A stretch of DNA of 64,000 bases, from contig JAUJPP010000012.1 in NCBI GenBank assembly GCA_030562195.1, positions 20,088,001-20,152,000 on the forward strand. The letters run 5' to 3'. The DNA is from Nipponacmea schrenckii. Lineage: Eukaryota; Mollusca; Gastropoda; Lottiidae. The notes under the pieces are model-generated. The model was given only the letters and a program-made list of their open reading frames with translations, searched no databases and had not been told where the DNA came from. Of this stretch, positions 1 to 12,400 are shown in pieces (the first letter of the stretch is position 1; each line of letters opens with the position of its first letter). The translations under genes were made by a program, and so were the position numbers.

Positions 1-61
1 CCTCGGAATATATTGAGCGTGTATCGTTCAGTATTACCACCGCTTCCACATTTTTTCAATG

Positions 62-67
62 TTTAAT
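62..67 (-). promoter_or_regulatory. Possible poly(A) signal ATTAAA of the IF gene
   Basis: The common variant hexamer lies about 340 nt past the terminal-exon stop. No AATAAA was seen between them. The true 3' end may lie outside the window. Confidence 0.25.
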
Positions 68-406
68 CCACAACAAAGCCTGAGCAAGAAGACGTAAAAT
101 TAAGAACTTAAAATAATATAATCTAAACTATACAACAGATCTTTCCCTTTCAGCTTCTATCTACTTTCAATTTCTAATTGACCTTTCCACCGGAAGTAAT
201 CCAAGGTAAGGTTAAATAATGACGTCATGACAAATATTGGTAGATATATTTACAGTAACTGTGAGCAGAAGTAAATTAATAATAGAAAAAAGCGATTCTT
301 TAAAAAGTAATTACAAAATGTAAATGAACTCTTCACACTTGTTGCAGAAACAACAATTGTGTTCGTGATGATTGTTGTGGACTTTTTCGTCATCTTGAAT
401 GGCTGT

Positions 407-439
407 CTACTTGAAGACTGCTTTAAGAGAAGACCTTTC
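407..439 (-). CDS. IF gene exon 11: 11-codon terminal exon
   Basis: Found by looking for a phase-0 acceptor followed by a short charged end. The tract running into 440 on the minus strand is a strong run of pyrimidines ending TTTTCCAG, and the frame then reads ERSSLKAVFK followed by TAG. Joined to exon 10 this gives ...TSGT-ERSSLKAVFK, which resembles the E-rich ends that follow the lamin tail in other mollusc IFs. Being tiny, it rests on splice-site quality, phase and family resemblance. It brings the exon count to 11, as in the Helix gene. A possible ATTAAA signal lies further down. Confidence 0.75.
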   Translation of the reverse strand, partial: ERSSLKAVFK

Positions 440-3400
440 CTGGAAAACAAAAAAAGAAAAATCAGACAAATGAATAAAACAGTTATCGATGTAGTACTTT
501 AGAAAATGTTTTGAAAGAAAATAAACGAAGTTTTACGTCCCATAGTTCAATCAATTTGATGATAAGTTAGAAAGAGAAATAAGAAGGTACAGCACCACTG
601 AAATCCAAACAAGCGCCTATCTTATTATACAGCACAGGCGCAATGCGAACACAACAGACTTAGCAAATAGCAAAACAAAATTGTAGTCTTCACTTTCGAA
701 TAAGAAACCAAGCATTAAAAGAGCAACGCATTGCAAATGAAAGTTTATTCATTGAAATAGCTTTATAATTACAATCACTCGGCACAGCAAACCACACAAA
801 ATGGACATCGTTATTCTATTATATTCCAAGGCATTGAAAATATTGGACAGAGGGAGGCGACTCCATTTTTTATAAAGACAGAATTGAATTTAAACCAGTG
901 CAAAGTCTTTATAGTAAAAATTGATCTTGAATATTAATTGATACTGCCAATAAAAGGACTTCTTTTTAGTGGATTAAAAAATGACTTTTGGGTTGTTGTC
1001 GTGGAATCCCGTATGCATCGCCTGCACAACCTGACTCGCAATAGAATGTAATTTGATGTTCGGTATTAGTGGTAATTTTAGGAAATTATTCGACGTTTGT
1101 TAGGGGTAAATAAATGGTGAATTTGGAATTGTTGCAACTGAAAAACGCAAAACATGTGAAGATGGGGTGCGGGTTAGTTTAACACAGTGAACCACAGCAA
1201 TCATACCAAGGAAAGTGCCAAAACTACAGCGATATCTATCACAGGAAGATTTGTGGAGTAAAACATTTGAAGGGAGGAGCTTCCTAAAATTCAAGAGTAT
1301 CGACGAGGCAGAATATTAGTAAAACAATTATGAACAGTCTCTGGGGTAAATTTAGAAGCAAATTTGAACATGGACTTGACGCATTTGACATCTGGAGAAC
1401 CGACCAAGTCTAGCCCAGTTGTAATTGGGTACGTAGCCATATTTGTTGTTGCAGATGCAACTTGAAGACTTTTGGATATTTGCCATGCAGCCAATCGAAA
1501 GGGTATTTTAGCAACATTGTGAGATACGTGTAGTGGGTAGGTTATAAGATGTCTTATAGGTGTCGACAAGCCACTCAAAGCAGTGCTGTTAGAAAGGTTA
1601 TAGCGAACAGGTAATTGGAGCGCGAGCAAAGCAGAAGCAAGGACATTGACTATCAACTGCACAAATGTAGCAACAACACCATATAACACTTCAACGATTG
1701 GACGTTTTATTCCCGCACTGATACTTCCTTGACTTAAGACTTGAACGCAAATTCCGAATGTTGATGCAGCATTGTAACCAATTAATTCAGGAAAAGCGAG
1801 TATGTTGCGAATATTGCCAGTCGTCTTGACGAGACCAATCAAATTCCTCAAGGCGCTTCTCATCTTTTTCAAAAGTATTCCAAGATTCTTTATACTGAAT
1901 ATGTGTAGAAGAATACTAACCGTTCCACTGGTGTCAGTAAGTTTGGTGTTACCGGATCCGGTTCCCCAAGAGAAGAAATCAGTTGATCTGTCGCAAGAGG
2001 AGTTAGCTTCGTTTCGGACATTGGCCTCTGTAGCGCCACCAGAGGAGTAGATCTAAAAACAAAATTCAACAACTGTATGAAGAGCACAATAAGGCAGACA
2101 TTAAGCACTGTAACAGAAAACTAAAAGTCTCTGATGAGAAAGATGTATACACTTTTTACCAGGCTAACAACAGGTTTACAAAGATCCCTTTTGCCATCTG
2201 GTCCGTATCCATTTTACATTGATTTTTCCTGATTATATGTACCCATTTATACAGCTCGGTTGACTGGATTATGAGTTACGATTACTTGTTCAATTACTTG
2301 CTGCCCGATTTTAGAAGCTACAACCACTATTAAACTTCCAATATTCGGATAAAGAATACAACTATTATACTTACTTTGAGGCACTTTCCTGGTTGGAGTT
2401 TCTCACCATCTAAGAATTTGTAGACCATTGGCTTGTTTGAAGAGGTCATCTGTCTGGTAATTGTCCATCCTGTCAAATCTTGAACCTGGAATTGAATTTG
2501 GTTTAAGGTTTAATAAGAAAAATGGGTAATCTACGTGTAATTGAAGTTCCACCAGATCATTATTCTAAAACAAAATTGAAATCTAAATGTCATTTGTGAG
2601 ACAGGCCCTCTTCATCCTTCCGTGACACCTGTTGGTATAGTCTGCAACTGTTTTTTTTGTCATGATGTGGAGATTCCACAATATTTGTGTAAATACGATA
2701 CATCAAGAATTAAACTGTTTATAGATGTCTGTCGTCGTATGCTTTCTACACACATTTCGGATATAAAATCTTCGTCAGAGCAAATGGAAATTCGGCTCTA
2801 TATCGACATGTCTAAAGGAAACATTTTTGTGCACTTTATGAGTAACTGTATAAATTGAAAATGCAACTAACAAATACCTTAGCATTAGCTCCTTTGCTAG
2901 TGTTTTCGATGCAGACGTATTTACCGTCATGTGAAGCATCACTGAATCCAATTGGTCCTCGTGCTGATCTTGAGACTGTCAATTTTCCTGTGGATTCACT
3001 CAAACCTGGAAAACAAAAAAGATTTCGGATTATTGATTACGTACTGAAATTAAAATGCCTAACAAGAAAACATAAAATGCCTAAATAGAAAAAAATGCCT
3101 AAATAGAAAACACACAATGCCTAACCGAAACAAAATGGCTGACACAAAATTTGAAATTGATACAACCAATCAAATTCGCCTACATTTATAAATTAAAGCG
3201 AACAAAACTCGAAAGCTTTACCAACAACTACAATGTACGAAAAACGATACTAGATCGTTTTCTAGAAATTTCATGATTTGAATTTTAAAGCTATAAAATG
3301 AACTGAAATACAATCCAAGTCACGTGATAACAAAATGGCGGCCAATATCCCCTGGCAGAATGTTACATAAAATAGTAATTGGACCTAGGTAGAATTCTCT

Positions 3401-6400
3401 TCAAAGATTGACAATACGTATCATGTTGACTCAGTAGATTTATGTAAACAAAACTTTACCAATATATTGACCCTTATATTACAAAACAGTATCGAAATGA
3501 ATACGCCTTTTGAACTCAAATATTGTAGTCTTAACTATCCAGACATTTTAGATATGAATCATCCAAAATTGTGTTGCAAATACTTTAAACGCTTTATGAT
3601 TATGTAAATCTTGAGCACAGTACATCAAGATAAAGACCCATTAATAATATTGAATGCCCTGCACCTAATAATCTTTTTCAAGTGGATTATGAAAGATAAT
3701 CTGTTTTCAAAAGAAATGAAAAACTTATTGAAATAGGTCTATGCACAAAGCACTTAAAAAAAACTGAAAGAATATAGACAGGGCAATGTCTATAAGAAAT
3801 CTAGACTAGACTAGAGGATAAAAGATCTAGACTAAAACGTGTGAGTAACATGATCCAACAATAGAAAAGAATGAGACTAAGGTAATCGTGACAAAACACA
3901 TGTTTTTGAATTCCAATCATTCCATTTGAGAAATGTGGAGGTGACGTCAAACCATAGCAAGTTTTGAAAATTTAATTGGATGACAATCCAAGTCGCTCAT
4001 AGTGAAATATTGCAACTCTTCAATCATGCGCACTTAAACATGTCATGTAGACAATAAATCAGTGTTCATCTGACATTTATAATTGCATTTTCCCAGGAAT
4101 TCATAGTTGAGTATGCAGTCACCTTGCATACAAAAGCTCGTGTTCTTTCCCGCCAATTGCCCTGCACACTATTTCCCGCGTTCTTGCTAAACGCTTGCAT
4201 TCCATTAGTCAATCTAAAGCTGAGCTGCACAAGTAAAGATAAATCCTCTTTCGAATAAATATTCCCAACCAAAACATGCTATATATACTACGATTTAATC
4301 CTATACCATTATGAGATGTCGCAGAAATATATTATATATATATGCATATCAATCTCTCTGCCTTATAAGGCATGCGTTCCCGCCATGTTTAAATATAGAT
4401 ATATATAGACCAGTAACCGATAGACGGGATATATAAAGGGTATATTAGAAAGAATTAAGCATTTTCATTTAAGTTCTAAATAGGCTACAAATAAAGTTTA
4501 AAAATTCGAAATTTTAGATCTCTAAATTGCATACATGGTTGTTTAGCCATAAAGAAAACTTTGAATTTGAATTACTAAAGTCTCATTCATTTTGCAATAA
4601 TTATAAAAAAAATATAACTGTTTTAAAGAATTGTTAAAACAAAAAATACTTCAAATGTGGTTTCACGAAAATATACGTTAGAGTGCTGAATGGGTTAGAT
4701 TAACAAATACGTCACATATAAACACATTTAGAAGTATATTAGTCTGTGTGGTTTGTTCAAAACAACATCATTAACATAATTTAAAGGTTTCACTAAAATT
4801 TCGACCTGAGAGTTGTCAAAAAACGAACATAAATTTAGACATACAACAAACTCTATTAAATTTCAATATACGAAAACGAATTATATTTTTCTGTAAAAAA
4901 GAAGACCTATAAATTTCTGTAAAAAAAAAAAATAAAATTTGGACTTAAATTAAACCTACATTTTTCTAGAAAAATTTTGACCTACCAATTTCGCAAAATC
5001 TTGAGACGAATTTGGACCTATCTCAATTTAGATGCCTTCTCCCTTTAAATTAAAATGTTAATTCTATTCTAATAGTTAGTGAATGACAAAAAGACAAAAA
5101 AAGAATATTTTTTAATATTTATTATATGAAGGTTCCATCTCTATATATATATTGTAAATGTATAGTTTGTTATAAGACAATAAAATTTGATCTTTCACTC
5201 ATTTAAAGGGTCCCATTGGAGAAAAAATATAACGACTATAGACCACTTTTGATTTTTTTTTTTTTTTTTTTTTTGCAAATCATTATCAAATAATTTTATC
5301 ATTTGAAGCAAATTTGGTTATAATTTTGTCAAAGCGATCTTAATAAAGCATATAAGCTAAATTTTTCAATTTTCAAAATTCAAGCCCCTCGCCATTTTTC
5401 CGGCAGTGGGACACTTTAAATGTTTCTTAATAAAATAAGATTTGCAGCCTGTTTAAAAACTAAATGAAGCTCTAACAAAAATATAATAACTGATAATAGA
5501 AAAAAATATATATATTTGATTTTCCGAAAAATAAAAGTAAACGCTCCAAAATAATACGTCTATCACAATTTAACCTTTATACTCTTTTAAAATTGGGGAG
5601 AAAAATACGCAAATTGGAACTTATCCAATGATACTTTTGAGGCTAATACATGTCTATTCCATCTAGGTTTAATACTAAAAATTAAAAAAAAATAAAAAAA
5701 AAAAGAACTAAGTCTATTGGAAGTGGCTAGCTATTCTATCCCCCCCAATACCCGAACAAAAACATAACACGAATAGACAAAAAACGAGGGTTAGAAATGG
5801 AAGCCAATGAAAAAAAAAACTAAAATGAAACGAAGTGAATAAAACAAAGTTAAAGGTTTCGCTTCATGCAAAAAGTTGGTTAGGAATTTGAATTAATCCA
5901 ACCGCTGTCAGATGAGTAAAATTCAAAAGTCAACGGTGGTTTGCGTAGTGTAGTAGTTATAGGACAACCATACTAACTGGTCTGTTGTACGATGTCGGAC
6001 AATTGGCCTGCTCCCTTGGTTCGGGTACCAATGGCTTGTTCTACGATGTTTTTCATTCCAAGTCTGAAAAAAACCCGAATCAAATGGTGAAAAAACAAAA
6101 CAAATGAGTAAATTCCCGTAAAGGCCACAATGTTTGTGTAAGTTTCAATCTCATGCATTCTTTCATAGCAAAATCCATACGAAACCTATAAGTTCCTTCA
6201 CATTTACTGACGATTATCATTGGGCATGTACAGTTCAACAAACAATACATTTGAGCGGATACTATTACAAAAAGGAATTAATATTGATTATGAGTAACAC
6301 GTAAAAGATAAGAACATGTCCAAAAGAAAACATTACTCAAAGAATGGAGCTTTACGTCCTTCAAGTTAAAGCTGAGTAAGGATTAAAGAAGAACACTTGC

Positions 6401-9400
6401 TTACCTGTTTTCTTCTCCTTCCAAGAGTTGTCTGTAACAAGCGATTTCCAATTCAAGAGATAGTTTAGCATCCATGATCTGTTGTAATTCGGCTAAAACG
6501 GATTCCATTTCAGCGGTCAATCGTGCTTTATCATCTTGATGGGCAGCCTTCTCGGTAGCGAGTTCATCTTCAGATAAGGCAAGTTTTCGTCTTAATTCGT
6601 TTCTTTCACTTTCAAGTGCAGCAACCTGAACGAATAAACGTTAAATATCAATATCTTGAAGGCAAGTGCGAGACTTAATCCGGACATTCAGTCTTTTGAA
6701 ATTATGATCAAGTAAAGTGTAGCTTTAAAGGGATATATTATAAGCAAGCACCATTCAAATTCCAATCAAACGTCTGTGGTTCCTGTAATTCCACTAATCG
6801 AGAAGGGCTTTCAAAACTTTGTTATATATATTTGCATTTCTTAAAATGATTAAAAACATTCCGAGAAACAACAGGTTTATAATTCCCAAATACAGAATTT
6901 TCTCTTACCATGCCTTCCAAATTGCCGATTCTTGAGGCGGTGTCACCCAATTGGCTCTTTAATTTTTTGCTTTCTTCTTTAGCGTGGGTGGTTTCCATGT
7001 TGTCTCGGACAGCACCACTCTGGAGTTGTCGGACCTGTTTTGAAGAAAATAAATTTTATTACTTTATCTAATGCTTTACTCTAAGTGTTTGTTTTACTTC
7101 ATCTTTTTATCCAAATAAAACGATAGAGTTTACAACTCTGAGGTCAAGACTCATTGCACACTGCATTAACAGAATCAGGAGAAGAAAAACGTGAAGTAAA
7201 ACTCTTTCATTTCATTTGATGCAAAGTGACAGATCTCTTAGTTATAGAAGCCAAGTCGAACAAAGAGAGATAACTCTTGTTTTGTTAATCAAATAAGTCT
7301 ATACCTGAGATTGCATTCTCATTTCCATATCTTGTCTCATGATATCGAGTTTGTTTTCATATTCATTCTGGATATCTCGGATAGCCTTGCTCATGCTGTT
7401 CTTCCAGAAATCTTCCAAGTTTTGTCCCTTGATAAGGACTGGTTTCTGGTTTTCTTGTGGCATCTGTAAGAGAAAATTTCAATTTATAATACAGATATAT
7501 ATGTGATTTTGTTTTGGCGAATTATGCCTTTCTATATTTCACAATTCACCCAAGGAGGAATTTTGCTTATTTTCACCTGTTGATGTCACCAGTAGAAGCA
7601 TTAGCATCAATTTCACTAGTACGATATAACTATCTTGCATTTTTCTTATTAGTTTTGCATTGGTTATGTGATCGTATCCTCAATGTGGATTTAAACATGG
7701 TCTTAGGGGAAGTGTGATTTGGACTCAATATGACAAGGCTAACTTCCTTCGATAGAATTGACAATTGTTATCATGGAATTGTATAGAATTGGTATGATAA
7801 TTACTTTGTCCAAAAGAGCCTTAAGGAAATCTACTTCTTCTTCTAAGGTGGTAGCTCTGCAATCAGCTTCAATATGGGCAGCAGTTTCGTTGTCCAAATC
7901 CTGAAATAAGTAGAGGCATTTTAAACTTATGTTTTTTATTTCGAGTCAAGAAGGACCAATTCCAATAATCTTCATATGGAATCACGAGCCACGATGTTAA
8001 TGGATCTGCAAATAAGCTTGTGATTTACCTACATTAGTATCATTTAAATCATTTTGAGGTGAAGCTCCAAAGATATATATATTGCAATATATAATTGATC
8101 AGTGGCATTTCTATTGTGTCCGTCTTTACTTTGTCCCCCCTCAGCACTCCTCGAGTTTCTTATCATTAAGTTGCTGTTGCTATAAATGCCCTTGACAATT
8201 TTGGCTCAAAACTCACAAATATGATTCACGGATATGTCATTGCTAATTGTGCAGGATGTGGTAATCACTTGCATAAAAAAAAGATTCCAAAATACTCACG
8301 GTTCTGAGAGCCATGTTTTCATCAGTTCTCTTCTTCAGGAGTTCTCTAAGATGTTTGTTCTCATCTTCCAAGCTTTCGATTCTCAGTCTGAGTGTTCCGA
8401 GTTCACCCTCGTAGCTTCCAATCTGGGTGCTCTGGTTATCGATCTTCTGTCTCAGTTCATTGTTGTGGTTCTCGAGGGTCTCATTTCTGAAAAAATAAAA
8501 AGATTGACCATGTTAGTATTAATAATGTATAGACAAAGGTCAAAGGTGAAAATCTATATATATATATGTTTGACCTGACCTGAGGACATTTCTCATAGAG
8601 CAAGAAAAATGTTTCTTCATTGACTTCCTTAAAGAAATAGTGTTCAGAATTTTCATTATTGAAAAGGTGTGTACTAAACGGCCCAAATACCTTCAGACTC
8701 CAAAAATTTAAAAACAATAAAAGTTTACGTAAACTATGTACCAAGAAAGGTGGCCAGTAAGCACATAACGGAGTGACAGTTCAGACGGTTGGTCCAGATT
8801 CAAACCAGATGGACCGAGTGCCTCTTTAATCAGTATTTAAGAAAACAAGCCTGAATATTATAACAGCTGTTGAAAGTTGATTATATTGTTTAAATGTCCA
8901 GCACCAACTGTTCAATAATTCATAATCGATATTGTAAATAAGGCGTGAGAAAAATGGAATTTTGCTAGTTTGCTTGTTTTCAGTATATTAGATGATATTG
9001 CGTTATAAATCCCTTACAGCATGAAACTTGTGTGGTTGGATAGTTTTACTCAACATTCTATTTGGGAAATGAAATGGTGCTTAATATCGTGCTATTCTTC
9101 AAATTATTGGTCCTTTAACAAAATCCTACTTATTTCTCTTTGGAATTTAGATAAAAAGTGAAATGGAGTTTTACATCCTACTTTTCTACACGTTATTGAC
9201 CATTTATTGAAGGTTTACTTATTTGGATGGATTTACACAATTAAATTATTTTTGAGTATATTCAAATGAAACGAGTCAAATATTGCTTGTGCAGCATTTT
9301 CGGAGCTTTTAATTTACACAAATAATTGTCCTATTTGATAAAGGAACCTTTGGCGCCTTCAATTTTCTTCATAAATTCCTATTAACTGTAACGTTAACCT

Positions 9401-12400
9401 ACTATATTTCTTTCAATATTAGCGGCGTCAATCGAGTAACAATCCGGCCCTTTCAACGAGGCAAACCATAAAATTTTGTTAGATCTCGACCATAAAAGAA
9501 CTAGGGAAAATTAATATTCGTCAAACGATATGAATATGTATGAGCTTTTTCAGTTGACTGGCCTCAAGCGTTTTTTAGTTGCCATGGTGATATTACTATT
9601 AGAGTGAATCGACATTGATCAATCTTGTGTGATTGGATTTCTTTACCTGAATGATCTCTCCAAATGTCATTGACATTCATTCATTCATTCATTAGGTCAT
9701 TCACTCATCAGATACTTATTCGTTCGTTGATTCGTTGACATGTTACAGCCATCTCAAGTCTCAAAAATGAGTATGCTTTATTGGTTTCCGTTATGTCATC
9801 CATTCATTTATTTCCCCCAATGGCTTCAATGCATGATTTATTGGGCAGATTTTATCTATTTAATAGATATGTTTTCACGTTTTATTGCAATCGTTTATGT
9901 CATTCATAAGTTCGGATATTGGGGTTTCCGAATGATCTGCAATCGCATTTTTAAACTAAGCTTTGCCGTATTTTATTGTATATCGAACATAACTTGTAAC
10001 TAAATATTCCCTTAGAAACGCCCATCTGTCCAATGTTATATAAATATATATTTTCATTCAAATCATTTTGATATATGTTCAATTTTGATGTAACAGGTGT
10101 CTGTACGGTATATTGTTACTCAAATGATTTTCAAACTAAAACATCATATCATAACGACTGTAAAAATCAATAATAGTTCATTGAATAAGTGCAATTATTA
10201 TTTCCATTAGTTCGCTGAGAAATGCTTTAGATCCCTGCAACGCTGCTGCCTTAAGACATTTATTTCCAGGAACCGGAAGTACCACCCACTCAGTCAACCA
10301 ATCAAAATTATGGCTGAACCTACACTATTAACCTAGTTGAGGTTTGGAAGCAATAATGAAGTCTATTAGGTTTCAGTAATGATCACATTTCCTTTTGTCA
10401 ATATAACCGTGGAACTCACTTCAAGGTTTCTTAATATCAATAGTTTTAACTAAATTGTAGAGGTCATAATAACCTAGACTATTACATCGCTTATATTGAT
10501 TCCATCGTCCAGACGTTTCCCTCGGGAAATCGAAGTGAACGTATTTAAAATGAAGATTATTACTTAAGAATTCGCAGTTTCAACGTCTTCTGATTTCACC
10601 TTGGAACTATCGTGGTCATTTAAACCCACAGGCATTCTGCTCGACAAACCTTTGACATTGAATGTTTAGACACAGACATTGAATGCTTAGACACAGACAT
10701 TGAATGCTTAGACACAGACATTGAATGTTTAGACACAGACATTGAATGTTTAGTGTCTATGTATAAGGGACTCAATTGGGGCACATGGACTTAAATTGCT
10801 TCTCCCCCAACTCACTTCTCGAGAGGATATATTATAACACATCCCCTTCTGCATTTTAAAGAGCCTAGTTAATTTTTCTGGTGGGTATTCTTTTAGGGGC
10901 AGGTGCCCTTGGACTTTGTTCCACTAGTGCTTATGATATTTGAACCACTGTAACAGATCCGTGCCATATTTCAATGGCTTTACAGCCCGACTTGTCTGGC
11001 GATTATATAGACTTTGATATAGAACAAATACATTGATTAATTCTGACATTCCACCTGATGCCAGGTCAAATAAACTTGAGCTAGACATTCTAGTGTATAA
11101 GGATTCTCATTTATAACGATTCCAGTTCATAACAATTCCCTTGGTATGCATTTTAGCTGCAAGAGATTGTGGGAACATCGAGATACTAATGCTTCTAAAC
11201 AGTGATCTGCGAGGCCATAATCTTGTAATTTGTAAGAATCCCTCATCCATCTGTTTTGACATTGCTTGAGTTGCATCTCCGGCTTTGAACAAGCTTGTCA
11301 TGCATGGTATACGATCACTACCAGATATCAAAAAGGATATCAAAGTCTTTCGTAACTTGCAGATGAATTTGTCTTGGCATTATCTCAAAAAGCAGTTTAT
11401 CACCAAATCCTATAAGCTTAATTTGACGAGATTTTACTAAGTCAAGAGCATTAACTCAAACACCGTTCAACTGATTATTAACACATTCGAACTTAAATGT
11501 AGGCGTATAAAAAAGTTCGGAGCGTCCAACATTTAAAACAATTCCACATTTTTGAAATATTGCTGTTTTTAGCTTTTAACATAATCATAGATAGCGAACG
11601 TCAACCATCTAGGTTAATTATGAGGAACATGATTCATGTAAAGTCAGCATGCCCTGCCCTAACTAGCCAAACAAACTAAATTCATATCAAGAGTTGAGCT
11701 AACAAACTGTTTATTAATTCAGGAGGAAATATTTTAATGAACGTACTGTTTAAACATTAAATATATCACAGTAATGACAATATGCAAATTAGCTAGACCA
11801 CTGAAATACTTTGTTATAAACTAACTTAATAAAGAACGACCTATATTGAAATAGATTTAATGATGACATTTTACTGCACTTGTAATAGTACGACCTTCTA
11901 CAATTAAGCTTTGAATACATTCCTTAATTAACTTATTACTTAAAGGGAATGTTAAGAGGTTGTATGTATATCGGGAAACGTATATCATCAATTTGCATAA
12001 TTCAAATTTTCACTTAATCGAAATATTTGATGACATCACTAATTGCAATACACATACAAAATTTGAAATACTAATTTCGTTTAGAAATCATCTTTAATAT
12101 CTTTAAGACAGAATTTGGGTTTATCAGGTATAATAAATGACCCCCACGCACCTGTCCAGTCATCGTGGCCTATAAGACTTCTTATCATAGTAAAGGGTGA
12201 CATGCATAACGTTGGCCTTGAACGCCCAATATCCTAGACGAGGTGGGTGCAGGATATAAATTTCTAACCACATGTTTCTGATCTATTTATGTCCTACTGA
12301 ATGTAAAAGGGTAGTTATTTGACTTTAATGTCTAAAAGGGTGTGTTTGATTCGTATGTAAAAAGCTTTTTAATGACACACCTATCACATACCATCAGCAC

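Noticed and set aside
1802..2050. 82-codon plus-strand open frame
   Set aside because: Lies antisense to lamin-tail exon 10 and its extension; no family features.
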